From Klebsiella pneumoniae (GTDB lineage Bacteria; Desulfobacterota; Binatia; UBA12015): 62,786 nt of DNA. The notes under the pieces were generated by a model. That model saw only the letters and a list, made by a program, of their open reading frames with translations, had not been told where the DNA came from and searched no databases. Below are positions 28,329 through 38,507 of the stretch, one piece after another (position 1 is the stretch's first letter; each line of letters starts with the position of its first letter). Made by a program: the position numbers and the translations under genes. The DNA lies in contig CAMBZJ010000019.1 in the NCBI GenBank assembly GCA_945872365.1, forward strand, positions 1 to 62,786. Reading direction: 5' to 3'.

Positions 28329-29753
28329 ATGGACGCCGGAATTTCGCTCTACGACACGCTCTCGCGCCGGGTGCGACCGCTCGCCATGCACGAGCCGGGT
28401 CACGTCCGCATGTATGTCTGCGGCGTCACGGTCTACGACCTCGCCCACATCGGGCACGCGCGATGCTACGTCGTCTTCGATGCGCTCGCCCGCTTCCTGG
28501 AGTGGGGCGGCACGAAGGTCACCTACGTCCGCAACATCACCGACATCGACGACAAGATCATCGACCGCGCCAACGCCTCGGGCGTGACCGCGGTGATGCT
28601 TGGTGCGGACATGGCGACGCAGTTCCAGACCGACGTCGGCCGACTCTGTCCGCGGATCCCCGACGTCGAGCCGCGGGCGACGGAGCACGTCGCCGAGATG
28701 ATCGAACTGATCGCCGAGCTCGAGCGTCGCGGGGTCGCCTACCGCGCCGACGGCGACGTGTACTTCGACGTCGGGCGCTTCGCCTCCTACGGCAAGCTCT
28801 CGCACCGCAAGCTCGACGAGATGCTCGCCGGAGCCCGGGTGGAGGTCTCGAGCCACAAGCGCCAGCCCGCCGACTTCGTGCTCTGGAAGGGCGCCAAGCC
28901 CGGCGAGCCGGTCTGGGAGAGTCCGTTCGGGCCGGGCCGGCCGGGCTGGCACATCGAGTGCTCAGCGATGAGCGTCAAGTACCTGGGGCAGCCCTTCGAC
29001 CTGCACGGCGGTGGCGAGGACCTGGTGTTTCCGCACCACGAGAACGAGATCGCACAATCCGAGGCCGCGACCGGCGTACCCTTCGCCGGACACTGGATGC
29101 ATGTCGCCTTCCTGCGCATCAACGCCGAGAAGATGTCGAAGTCGCTCGGCAACTTCGTCACGATCCGCGAGGCGATGGAGCGCCACCCGGTCGAGGCGCT
29201 GCGCCTCATGCTGCTGCAGACGCACTATCGCAGTCCGCTCGAGTTCTCCGACGAGGCGGTGGTCGAGGCCCGGCGCGGGCTCGTCCGGCTCTACGAGACG
29301 CTCGCCCGCGCTCTTGCCGCGGCGCCCGTGGCTTCACCCGGCGAGGACGCGAAGGTCTGCCGCGAGGAGTTCCGTACCGCTCTCGCCGAAGACTTCAATA
29401 CGCCGCGCGCGATCGCGGCCCTGCACGACGCCGTCCGCGCGGCGAACCGCCTGCTGGACGCGGGACGCGGCGGCGAGGCGCGCGGTGTCGCAGACGCGCT
29501 CCGCGACACTGGATCGGTCCTGGGGCTGCTGCAGGGCGACCCGGCGGCGACGCTCGGCGCTTGGCGCGAGGCTCGCGCGACCGAGGCCGGCCTCTCGGAG
29601 GCCGAAATCGGCCGCCTCATCGACGAACGCAACGCCGCCCGCAAGGCGCGCGACTTCGCGAGCGCCGACCGGATCCGCGACCAACTGGTGGCCGCGGGCA
29701 TCGACCTGAAGGACCGGCCCGACGGTACGACCGGCTGGGCGCTGCGGCGCTAA
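28329..29753 (+). CDS. cysS: Cysteinyl-tRNA synthetase
   Basis: 474 residues. It has the HIGH motif (LAHIGHARCY; His40), the early zinc Cys in YVCGVTVYD, the class I motif WHIECSAMS, the HHENEIAQSE block with further zinc ligands, and KMSKS at 268-272 (AEKMSKSLGNF). CysRS attaches Cys to tRNA-Cys. ATG 28329 was chosen over GTG 28302 because it begins the MDAGISLYDTLSRR segment typical of the family. The stop TAA is immediately followed by AAGGAGGG for the next gene, which suggests coupled expression. Confidence 0.95.
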   Translation: MDAGISLYDTLSRRVRPLAMHEPGHVRMYVCGVTVYDLAHIGHARCYVVFDALARFLEWGGTKVTYVRNITDIDDKIIDRANASGVTAVMLGADMATQFQTDVGRLCPRIPDVEPRATEHVAEMIELIAELERRGVAYRADGDVYFDVGRFASYGKLSHRKLDEMLAGARVEVSSHKRQPADFVLWKGAKPGEPVWESPFGPGRPGWHIECSAMSVKYLGQPFDLHGGGEDLVFPHHENEIAQSEAATGVPFAGHWMHVAFLRINAEKMSKSLGNFVTIREAMERHPVEALRLMLLQTHYRSPLEFSDEAVVEARRGLVRLYETLARALAAAPVASPGEDAKVCREEFRTALAEDFNTPRAIAALHDAVRAANRLLDAGRGGEARGVADALRDTGSVLGLLQGDPAATLGAWREARATEAGLSEAEIGRLIDERNAARKARDFASADRIRDQLVAAGIDLKDRPDGTTGWALRR

Positions 29754-29767
29754 GGAGGGATCTTCGC

Positions 29768-30607
29768 ATGGCAGAGCCGCGAATCCGCACCGCCCTCGTC
29801 ACCGGAGCCTCGGCGGGCATCGGTCGCGCGACGGCCCGCAAGCTCGCCGCCTCCGGCCTCGCCGTGTGGGCCGCGGCCCGGCGGCTCGATGCACTCGAGG
29901 AACTTGCCCGCGCGACGCCCGGCATCCGGGCCTTGCGCCTCGACGTCACCGACGACGCCTCGGTACGCGAGGCCATGGCGCGCATTTCGGAGGCGGGCGA
30001 CCCGATCGACCTGCTTGTCAACAATGCGGGCTTCGGCCAGATGGGCGCCGTCGAGGACGTGACGATCGAGAAGCTTCGCTACCAGTTCGAGGTGAACGTG
30101 GTCGGTGCGATGCGCATGGCGCAGGCCGTGCTGCCCGGCATGCGCGCGCGGCGGTACGGCGTGGTCGTGAACGTTTCGTCGCCTGCAGGTGTCGCCGCGA
30201 TGCCCTTCTTCGGCGCGTACTGCGCCTCGAAGGCGGCGCTCGAGTCGCTGACCAGCGCGCTGCGCATGGAGATCGCCGACTTCGGGGTCTCGATCGTCCT
30301 GGTGCGTCCCGGCGCGATCGCCACCGAGTTCCAGGAAGTCGCGCAGGGTGCGAGCGAGGGGCTGCGCGAGCACTCGCCGTATGCCGCGGGCTACCGGGCG
30401 ATCGCGCGGCTCATGGAGGAACTCGGCAAGCGGGGGTTCCCGCCCGAGCCGGTCGCCGACGCGATCGTGGGTGCGGCGCTCGCTGCCTCCCCGCCGTCGG
30501 AGGTAAATGCGCCGATCGACGCGAAGGCGACCGTGGCTCTCGTCGGGCTCGCGCCGAGCGCGCTGCGCGAGGCGGCGATGCGCTTCGCCCTGCGCCGCCT
30601 CGGCTGA
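29768..30607 (+). CDS. Short-chain dehydrogenase/reductase
   Basis: 279 residues. The cofactor motif TGASAGIG sits at residues 11-18, NNAG is present (LVNNAGFG), and the catalytic set is S (VNVSSPAG), Y151 and K155 (GAYCASKAAL). It is a classic SDR. ATG 29768 follows AAGGAGGG. Substrate unknown; the sequence is typical of NADP-dependent SDRs with a C-terminal region longer than the core. It follows cysS with 14 bases between, so it is likely co-transcribed. Confidence 0.88.
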   Translation: MAEPRIRTALVTGASAGIGRATARKLAASGLAVWAAARRLDALEELARATPGIRALRLDVTDDASVREAMARISEAGDPIDLLVNNAGFGQMGAVEDVTIEKLRYQFEVNVVGAMRMAQAVLPGMRARRYGVVVNVSSPAGVAAMPFFGAYCASKAALESLTSALRMEIADFGVSIVLVRPGAIATEFQEVAQGASEGLREHSPYAAGYRAIARLMEELGKRGFPPEPVADAIVGAALAASPPSEVNAPIDAKATVALVGLAPSALREAAMRFALRRLG

Positions 30608-30632
30608 GCCCGGCGCGCCCGTCCCGGTTGCC

Positions 30633-31541
30633 TCACATGTAGGTCGGCTGGCGCGGCCGGTCGGCGAACATCTCGTCCTTGCGGGCGATCAGGTCGTGGG
30701 CCGTGAGCGCGGCCCCGGGCGTCGCGACGCCGCCGACCTTGTGCCAGCCCTGCACGAGCTGCACCTCGCCGCCCCAGACGATGAAACCCTGGCCGTTCAC
30801 GTCGGCGGCTTGCTCGCTCGCGAGAAAGACCACCAGCTGGGCCGGCCAGGCCGGGTGAAAGGCGTCGAAGCCGCTCTCGGGTGCGTCGAACATGGAGCTG
30901 TTTGGCATCGAGAGCGTCATGCGCGTGCGTGCGCGCGGCGCGATGAAGTTCGAGGTGATGCCATACTTGCCCATCTCGCGCGCGATGCTGATCGTGAGCG
31001 AGCAGATTGCGGCCTTCGCCATCGCATAGTTGCTGTTGCCGGCCGTCCCCATGAGCCCGGCCTCCGACGCGGTGTTGACGACCCGACCCCAGGTGCTGCC
31101 GTTCTTCTTGGCGTCCTCGCGCCAGCGAACGCAGGCGTGGTGGTTCATCGCGAAGTGGCCCTTGCAGTGCACCTTCATGACGAGGTCGAATTCCTCCTCG
31201 GTCATGTTGAAGCTCATGCGGTCGCGCAGCACGCCCGCGTTGTTCACGAGCACGTCGAGCCGGCCCCACTTGTCCCAGGCCAGCGCAACGGCGCGACCCG
31301 CGCCGTCCCAGCTCGCGATGTCCTCGTAGCAGGCGACCGCGTCGCCGCCGGCCTTCCTGATGTCCTCGACGACCTGCGCCGCCGGGCTGTCGTCGCGGCC
31401 CTCGCCGTCGAGCGTCGCGCCGACGTCGTTCACCACGACCCGCGCCCCCTCCGCGGCGAGCGCGAGAGCCTCCTCGCGGCCGAGTCCTCGGCCGGCTCCT
31501 GTGACGATCGCGACTTTTCCTTCGAGCAGGGGGGCGGTCAT
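30633..31541 (-). CDS. SDR, 3-oxoacyl or hydroxyacyl-CoA dehydrogenase-like
   Basis: 302 residues. TGAGRGLG sits near residues 14-21, then VVVNDVG, LVNNAGVLRD, and the active site Y172 / K176 (NYAMAKAA). The V-V-V-N-D-V-G start and N-N-A-G-V-L-R-D are typical of the SDR branch of peroxisomal multifunctional beta-oxidation enzymes and their bacterial homologues. It probably oxidises a beta-hydroxyacyl-CoA with NAD. The start ATG 31541 has GGAGGAA upstream; the open frame continues to 31619 without homology. It is convergent with the previous SDR and divergent from the L,D-transpeptidase gene. Confidence 0.88.
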   Translation of the reverse strand: MTAPLLEGKVAIVTGAGRGLGREEALALAAEGARVVVNDVGATLDGEGRDDSPAAQVVEDIRKAGGDAVACYEDIASWDGAGRAVALAWDKWGRLDVLVNNAGVLRDRMSFNMTEEEFDLVMKVHCKGHFAMNHHACVRWREDAKKNGSTWGRVVNTASEAGLMGTAGNSNYAMAKAAICSLTISIAREMGKYGITSNFIAPRARTRMTLSMPNSSMFDAPESGFDAFHPAWPAQLVVFLASEQAADVNGQGFIVWGGEVQLVQGWHKVGGVATPGAALTAHDLIARKDEMFADRPRQPTYM

Positions 31542-31725
31542 CGGCTTCCTCCGGGTTTCGCAGGGACGGTTTGCAAAGCGGGCCGGCCAGTCAGTAGTGT
31601 CGTCCCGGCGGGGAGTCAATGCGCGATCGCGGTCCGACGGGGATCGACGGTCGGGCGACGGAGGGTTCCGTCGGATCGACCGAGGTCCACCGATCCCGCG
31701 GGGGCTTCAGGTCGGCGGGGTGGGA

Positions 31726-33912
<2,187 letters not shown>

Positions 33913-34078
33913 GTCGGCTCGCGCGTCGTGGAAGGACGTCGGCACGGGCCGACCCGCGGCGCGATTTGGCACTTCGGGGGGTAGAAATCGGCCCGCAAGT
34001 GGGGTACGACCGACGTCGACCCGGGGGGTTGTGGTGGGGTCGGAGAGGTTCGCCGGCCATGGGGCCAGGGGAGGGGGA

Positions 34079-34855
34079 ATGAAGAAACCGGATCACCAGT
34101 GGGCGCCCGCGCCCGTCGTCGGTCGCCGAGCCCTGCTGAAGATCGGCGGCGGCTTTCTCGGTCTTCTGGCTCTCCCGGAACTCGCCTCGGCGGCCGTGAG
34201 GAAGGGTGCTCGCCCCGCCAAGGCGACCGCCGCTCGCGCGACCGGAAAGCCGTCGCATGCCGCGAAGCATGCCGTCGAGCCGGCCCACGCACGCACCGTC
34301 GAGACGCGGGCACGGGTGGTGAAGATTGCGGAGCCCCGCATCGAGCCGGCCGCACCGCGTGTCGTGTACGATCGAGCACCGGCCGTCATCGCGCCCCGCG
34401 GCCAGACACGCGGCGCCCGCTCGATCTCGCTCTACAACACGCACACCAGCGAGAGTGTGAACGTCGACTACTTCGTCGACGGGCGTTACGACCGCGAGAG
34501 CCTCGAGGAGATCGACCGGGTCCTGCGCGACTACCACACCGACGAGATCATCCCGATCGATCCCGCGGTCATCGAGCAGCTCCACGAGGTCCGTGCGGCG
34601 CTGGACAGCAACAGCGCCTACAACGTCTTCTCCGGCTACCGCTCGCCCGAGACCAACGCGCTTTATCGCCAGATGCGCGGCGGCGTCGCCGAGCACAGCT
34701 ACCACGTGCGCGGCAAGGCGATCGACCTGAATCTCCCCGGCCGCGACCTGCGCCAGATCCGCACGGCGGCGTTGTCGATGCAGTCCGGGGGCGTGGGCTA
34801 CTACCCTTGGGGCGGTTTCGTGCACATCGACAGCGGCCCGGTTCGGCGCTGGTAG
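34079..34855 (+). CDS. MepK/YcbK-like M15-type peptidoglycan endopeptidase
   Basis: 258 residues. The N-terminus has a Tat-like GRRALLKIGGGFLG and a hydrophobic stretch ending ELASAAV. A basic low-complexity region follows, and then the DUF882 / peptidase M15 domain (from about residue 115): GYRSPETNALYR, HSYHVRGKAIDLNLPG (His206/His209, Asp216) and GGFVHIDSGPVRRW, the zinc-site pattern. E. coli MepK (YcbK) cleaves 3-3 and 4-3 cross-links. Here it follows the L,D-transpeptidase by 166 bases, so maker and cutter of the same bonds sit together. The ATG has a long GGGGAGGGGG site. Confidence 0.87.
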   Translation: MKKPDHQWAPAPVVGRRALLKIGGGFLGLLALPELASAAVRKGARPAKATAARATGKPSHAAKHAVEPAHARTVETRARVVKIAEPRIEPAAPRVVYDRAPAVIAPRGQTRGARSISLYNTHTSESVNVDYFVDGRYDRESLEEIDRVLRDYHTDEIIPIDPAVIEQLHEVRAALDSNSAYNVFSGYRSPETNALYRQMRGGVAEHSYHVRGKAIDLNLPGRDLRQIRTAALSMQSGGVGYYPWGGFVHIDSGPVRRW

Positions 34856-34865
34856 AAGTCTCTCC

Positions 34866-35204
34866 GTGGCAGCTCGCACCGACGGGGGGATCGAGGCCGA
34901 TCTCGTCCGCGTCGCCGAGGCGAAGGGGCGCCTCGCAAAACCCTTGCGTCGACTGGTCGAATGCCTCGAGCGCGAAGGCAAGACGACGGTCGTGGAGTTC
35001 TTCTGTGAGACTGAATCCGCGCTCGATGCCTCGGTCACGCCCGAGGACCTGCAGGCGGTGTTCATGCAACGCCTTGCGCTCAGCGGTCCGGTAGCCCTGC
35101 AGGCGCGCGTCGGCGCGGAGAGTCTGGATCTGCTCGATGACATCCTCTCGCTTGCCCAGGAGATCTCGCTCGGTTTCATGGAGCCGGGCAACACCTTGCA
35201 CTAG
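34866..35204 (+). CDS. Small protein of unknown function
   Basis: 112 residues, GTG start, 10 bases after the MepK-like stop. It looks soluble and helical: RVAEAKGRLAKPLRRLVECLEREGKTTVVEFF, then VTPEDLQAVFMQRLALSG. I do not recognise a domain. Its position suggests the same transcript as the two wall enzymes, but no function can be assigned. Confidence 0.55.
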   Translation: MAARTDGGIEADLVRVAEAKGRLAKPLRRLVECLEREGKTTVVEFFCETESALDASVTPEDLQAVFMQRLALSGPVALQARVGAESLDLLDDILSLAQEISLGFMEPGNTLH

Positions 35205-35217
35205 GAGAAGAGTTCTC
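35205..35217 (+). other. Small inverted repeat upstream of tRNA
   Basis: GAGAA-GAG-TTCTC follows directly after the stop of the small gene. The stem is only five bases and has no T-tract, so it is a weak terminator or operator candidate. It lies 47 bases before the tRNA gene. Confidence 0.25.
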
Positions 35218-35264
35218 GATCCGCCCGCGTGCCGAGGTGCGCGGCTTCGACGGCAGGAACGCTG

Positions 35265-35338
35265 GCGCCCGTAGCTCAGTTGGATAGAGCGGCAGACTTC
35301 GAATCTGTAGGTCGGGTGTTCGATTCACCCCGGGCGCG
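35265..35338 (+). tRNA. tRNA-Arg (anticodon TCG)
   Basis: The 74-nt cloverleaf is complete: acceptor GCGCCCG pairs with CGGGCGC, with discriminator G. The D-arm has AGCTCAGTTGGATAGAGC. The anticodon arm is CAGA-CTTCGAA-TCTG, with anticodon TCG reading CGA (and CGN by wobble). The T-arm is GGGTG-TTCGATT-CACCC. CCA is not encoded. It has no visible promoter, and mobile-element debris starts right behind its 3' end. Confidence 0.93.
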
Positions 35339-35375
35339 CTTCGAAAAGACCAGTAACAGCGGCGAGTTTTTCACG

Positions 35376-35618
35376 TCAGGCGACGGCGGAGGTGTCCGCC
35401 TGAGTCTGCCAGTCGGGGCCAGCGATCAGGCGCTCCTCGAGCTGGTTCGTCCGGTGACGTCGCAGGAGATCGACCAAGTGGGTCGGCAACGCCATGCGTC
35501 TGCGGGAGGTCCTGGTCTTAGTCTCGGCGAGGGCCGGTGCGGCCCCCTTCCTCCGAACGAGACTATGCCTCACCATGATGAAGGGGTCGGCGTCGAGGTT
35601 CACGTCTCGCCACCTCTG
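35376..35618 (-). pseudogene. Tyrosine-type phage integrase remnant
   Basis: Reading on the minus strand gives RWRDVNLDADPFIMVRHSL, then KTRTSRRRMALPTHLVDLLRRHR and QLEERLIAGPDWQ, which follow the usual block of phage-type tyrosine integrases (G-L-R-W-x-D-V-D-L-D, then K-T-x-x-S-R-R-x-x-x-L). The N-terminal arm-binding region and the catalytic R-H-R-Y half after W-Q are missing, and the frame ends soon after. It is a fragment from the middle of the gene, and should be inactive. Its position at tRNA-Arg fits an element that integrated at the tRNA 3' end and later decayed. Confidence 0.75.
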
Positions 35619-35627
35619 CCTGAATGA

Positions 35628-35777
35628 TACGCCCGCCGCCAGCCCTCAAGAGATCTCCTCGCGATTGCGGAGTACATCGAGCACTTCTACGAACCGCAGC
35701 GGCGCCATTCTCACCTCGGTCATGTCAGTCCGATCGAGTTCGAGCTGAAGGCCCAGGTCGCGGCACTGGCAGCATAG
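35628..35777 (+). pseudogene. IS3-family transposase (OrfB) C-terminal remnant
   Basis: In frame, bases 35652-35777 encode DLLAIAEYIEHFYEPQRRHSHLG followed by HVSPIEFELK, the C-terminal end of IS3-type OrfB transposases (YIE-x-FY-N-x-x-R-R-H-S-x-L-G-x-x-S-P-x-x-F-E). A stop at 35625 closes the frame upstream, and no DDE catalytic residues remain. It lies right next to the integrase remnant, on the other strand, so an insertion followed by a deletion is the simple reading. Confidence 0.75.
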
Positions 35778-35861
35778 TCAAGGTGTCCATCGAAGCGGGG
35801 GAGGCCCAGCCAGGGCCGGCCTCTCGGCCGGTGCGCCGAACTCAGCGGTGACCGCGGACTT

Positions 35862-35883
35862 GACAGCGGATGCGATCGCTGTC
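35862..35883. other. Inverted repeat upstream of small ORF
   Basis: GACAGCG (35862-35868) and CGCTGTC (35877-35883) are perfect inverted arms around an 8-base loop. A TTGACA at 35860-35865 overlaps the left arm. It could be an operator or RNA hairpin ahead of the 59-aa ORF. No T-tract is present. Confidence 0.3.
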
Positions 35884-35937
35884 GGTGCTTCCCCCGCAAC
35901 GTCTGGTGCTGCCAGCGCTGCCGGAAAGCGAGGAATC

Positions 35938-36117
35938 ATGAGTTCGAAGCACCACCATGCGGCATCGCAGGAGACCGGCCTGCGTCGTCACCACAAGCTG
36001 CTGGTCGCCGTCGCGGCGGCACTCGCGCTCGGTTGGCTCGCCTGGAACGCCTTGCTCGTCGAGTCGGACGTCGCCAGCGTTCAGAACGGTCCCGCGGCTG
36101 CGCCGCAGCCGCGTTGA
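35938..36117 (+). CDS. Small single-pass membrane protein
   Basis: 59 residues from ATG 35938 with a GAGGAAT ribosome-like site. The protein has a His-rich head (SSKHHHAASQ), a basic LRRHHK, then one hydrophobic helix (about 18-38, LLVAVAAALALGWLAWNALLV) and a short acidic and Pro-rich tail. There is no homologous domain that I recognise. The open frame extends upstream to 35848. It lies at the edge of the tRNA-Arg scar and may be an accessory gene. Confidence 0.5.
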   Translation: MSSKHHHAASQETGLRRHHKLLVAVAAALALGWLAWNALLVESDVASVQNGPAAAPQPR

Positions 36118-36263
36118 GGCTCGCCAGCCCGAGGCGGGGCTCCTCGCGCGTCTGCCGTGAAGCGGGTGCCCGCCACCGCCCCGGGCGTGCGCTCGTCGGA
36201 TCCGCTACCCCGAAGGGAAACGGTTCGGCCTGATGCCGGCGCCGCAAACCTGATCCACGGCGT

Positions 36264-36992
36264 TCACGCGCTCCGCTCTCCCGGCAGAAGACGCGCGGCG
36301 CGGAGCGCTGCGACGATCGAATCGACGCACTCCACCGTGGACTGCTGATCCGTCCGCACGGTCACGTCATAGTTGAGGCCGTGCGAGTGGCAGACTTCGT
36401 CGCTTCGCCGGGCCAATCCGAGCGGTCGGCCATTCGTGCCTCCATCGCCTCTGGATGATTCACGGCGCTCCAATTCCTCCACGGAACAATGGGTTCCGAC
36501 CAGGAAGAGTCGGGCCCCGGATTCCCGGATGACGCCGAGGGCCTCGTCGCACCAATCCCTCTCCTGCAGAAAGTGATCGATGATGAGATTCGTTCCGAGC
36601 TTGAGGTGCTCGCCCCAGCCGCGGTGCATTCCGGACAGGAGCCGCCGGGTGTGCGCGTTCAGCAGGAGTCGTATTCGAGGACTCCCGCCGTGCTTGCCCG
36701 CTGCGTTGCTGTCGTCGGCATACTCCCAGGCCGCACGACCGTCATTGGTCTCGCGGGACGCGAGGCGATCGAGGTCGCCGCCGGCGACTTCGACGAACCT
36801 GATCGGATAGAGCTTGTCCGCGATCAGTCGGAACTTGTCGTCGAATGCGACGAACGCGAAGGTGGCCGCGAGATCCCCATCGGCGAGGTCGGTCAGGCGC
36901 TCCTGCAAGGCTCGACAGACGGTCGACTTACCGCTCGAGCTCGGTCCATTGGCGAGAATCACGAGAGGCGGCCGGACGGGATCTGTTTCCAC
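36264..36992 (-). CDS. Chloramphenicol phosphotransferase-like kinase
   Basis: About 242 residues. Walker A GPSSSGKST lies at 16-24, followed by FVAFDDKFR with the Asp typical of the CPT active site, and later HFLQERDWCDEAL and LVGTHCSVEELERRESSRGD, and GLARRSDEVCHSHGLNYDV. This is the CPT-like family (PF07931), named for an O-phosphotransferase of a Streptomyces chloramphenicol producer. Phosphorylation of chloramphenicol or another hydroxyl substrate is possible; the target is unknown. GTG 36992 with an AAAGG site is preferred over TTG 37007. Base use is visibly less GC-rich than in neighbours, which suggests recent acquisition. Confidence 0.78.
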   Translation of the reverse strand: METDPVRPPLVILANGPSSSGKSTVCRALQERLTDLADGDLAATFAFVAFDDKFRLIADKLYPIRFVEVAGGDLDRLASRETNDGRAAWEYADDSNAAGKHGGSPRIRLLLNAHTRRLLSGMHRGWGEHLKLGTNLIIDHFLQERDWCDEALGVIRESGARLFLVGTHCSVEELERRESSRGDGGTNGRPLGLARRSDEVCHSHGLNYDVTVRTDQQSTVECVDSIVAALRAARLLPGERSA

Positions 36993-37172
36993 GGAACACC
37001 TTTCCAAGTTGCACCGCCGCCGCGGCTTTGGGTCGTGACGGCGGGCGAGCCGCGGGTCGGGAACGCTTGCCGCCCGTACCTGTGCACTCCGGCGGGGGGC
37101 GCCGTCAAGCCCTGTTGCCCGCCCCGGGCTGCCCAGGCGATCGCATGACGCCGACGACCACCGCCGGGGATT

Positions 37173-38507
37173 TCAGGCGAGCACCTCGGGGATCGGGCGA
37201 TCGGTCCGCATCGCGCCGGTGCCGAAGTTCTCGACGCCGATCCCGAGCGCCTGCTGCACGGTGAGGCCCACCCGGCTCACCAACTCGCCGTCGCCGCGCA
37301 CGTGGATGCCGGTGCGCACGCGCCCACCCGCCCGACCAGCCAGCATGAGCGGCAGGCCGGCGACCGAGTGCGACTTGGCGAAGGAGCTTTCCGAGTGGCC
37401 GAGCACGAGGCAGTTGTCGAGCAGCGAACCCGTACCCTCGGGCGTCTCGGCGAGACGTCGCACGAACCAGGCCCACTCGGCGATCGCCGCCTGAGAGTAC
37501 TCGGTCGCGCGCGGCTGGTAGCCGAGGGCCTTGTCGACCATTTCGTCGTGCGTGAGCTGGTGGTGCGCGGTGTCGGTGCCCTGCTTGCGCAGTTCCGAGG
37601 TGCCCCAGGAGAAGACCATGTTGACGACGCGCGTCTGGTCGCAGAGCAGAGCCGCGATCGCGAGATCGGCGAGAAGTCGATGCGTGGCGGTCGCTCGCTC
37701 TAGGTCGCTGCCGACGTCCTCGCCCGCCGGCGCCGCAGGCTTGCGGCATGCGGCGAGATCGGGCGGTCGCAGCGAGACCTCGATCTGCTGCTCGAGTTGC
37801 CGCAGCGAGGTCAGGTACTGGTCGAGGCGCTGGCGGTCGTAAGTGCCAAGCCGTGCCTGGAGTCGCGCCGTGTCCTCGCGCACCACCGAGAGCGCACTCT
37901 TGCGCAGGAGGGTTCGCGGGTCGGGTTGGAACGACGCGTCGCCCGGGTCGGCGAAACCCGGGCCGAACAGACGCGTATACATTTCGACCGGAGAGACCGT
38001 GGCCGAGTTCACGAGGCTCGTCGACTCCCGGCTGTAGCTCTGCCCGGGAATGCCGGTCGCCGACATCTCGATCGATCGGAAGCGCGTCGCCCCACCGATC
38101 CGCTTCGCGACGATCGTGTCGAGGGTCGGTGCGTCGACGTCGCCATCGCGTCGCGGGACGGCCCCGGTCAGGGTCGTCATGACACCGGTCCAGTGCGGGA
38201 GGTTCGCGCGTCCGTCGAGCGCGACGCCGAAGCCGGAGAGCACGCTCACCCGGTCGGAGAGGCCGGCGAGCGGTGCGAGTTCGATGGGCAGGTCGTAACC
38301 CGCGCCGTCGCGCTCGGGCGTCCAGCGGTCGGGGTTCATGCCGCAACCCCAGAACCAGGTGCCGAAGCGCACCGGGAGGGCACCGCCGTCGGCGAGAGCG
38401 GTGCCGTGATCGTCGAGGGAGATCTCGAGCAGCGGAAGCCCGACCGCGACGGCGGCTCCGCCGAGGACTCCGCGCAGCATCGTGCGCCGATCGATCGTGC
38501 GCCTCAT
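37173..38507 (-). CDS. DUF1552 Tat-exported protein
   Basis: 444 residues. The N-terminus MRRTIDRRTMLRGVLGGAAVAVGLP is a twin-arginine signal (RRTMLRG). DUF1552 features follow: FGTWFWGCGMNPDRWTP, SVLSGFGV, TLDTIVAKRIGG and WFVRRLAETPEGTGSLLDNCLVLGHSESS. DUF1552 sits with DUF1592-type proteins in Myxococcota, planctomycetes and others; its function is not established, but some are grouped with sulfatase-like or secreted enzymes. ATG 38507 has AAGGAGGTGC and overlaps the DUF1592 stop by four bases. Confidence 0.85.
   Translation of the reverse strand: MRRTIDRRTMLRGVLGGAAVAVGLPLLEISLDDHGTALADGGALPVRFGTWFWGCGMNPDRWTPERDGAGYDLPIELAPLAGLSDRVSVLSGFGVALDGRANLPHWTGVMTTLTGAVPRRDGDVDAPTLDTIVAKRIGGATRFRSIEMSATGIPGQSYSRESTSLVNSATVSPVEMYTRLFGPGFADPGDASFQPDPRTLLRKSALSVVREDTARLQARLGTYDRQRLDQYLTSLRQLEQQIEVSLRPPDLAACRKPAAPAGEDVGSDLERATATHRLLADLAIAALLCDQTRVVNMVFSWGTSELRKQGTDTAHHQLTHDEMVDKALGYQPRATEYSQAAIAEWAWFVRRLAETPEGTGSLLDNCLVLGHSESSFAKSHSVAGLPLMLAGRAGGRVRTGIHVRGDGELVSRVGLTVQQALGIGVENFGTGAMRTDRPIPEVLA

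Larger units (their letters stand above)
35339..35937. other. Mobile-element scar behind tRNA-Arg
   Basis: This 600-base stretch has no intact gene. It holds an integrase fragment on the minus strand (35376-35618), an IS3-family transposase tail on the plus strand (35628-35777), and about 160 further bases before the small ORF at 35938. The last part includes a 7-base inverted repeat, GACAGCG and CGCTGTC, at 35862-35883. Confidence 0.7.

Noticed and set aside
36170-36200. Possible attachment-site copy of the tRNA-Arg 3' end
   Set aside because: Only about nine bases (CCCCGGGCG) match, too short in such GC-rich DNA to be a real duplicate.
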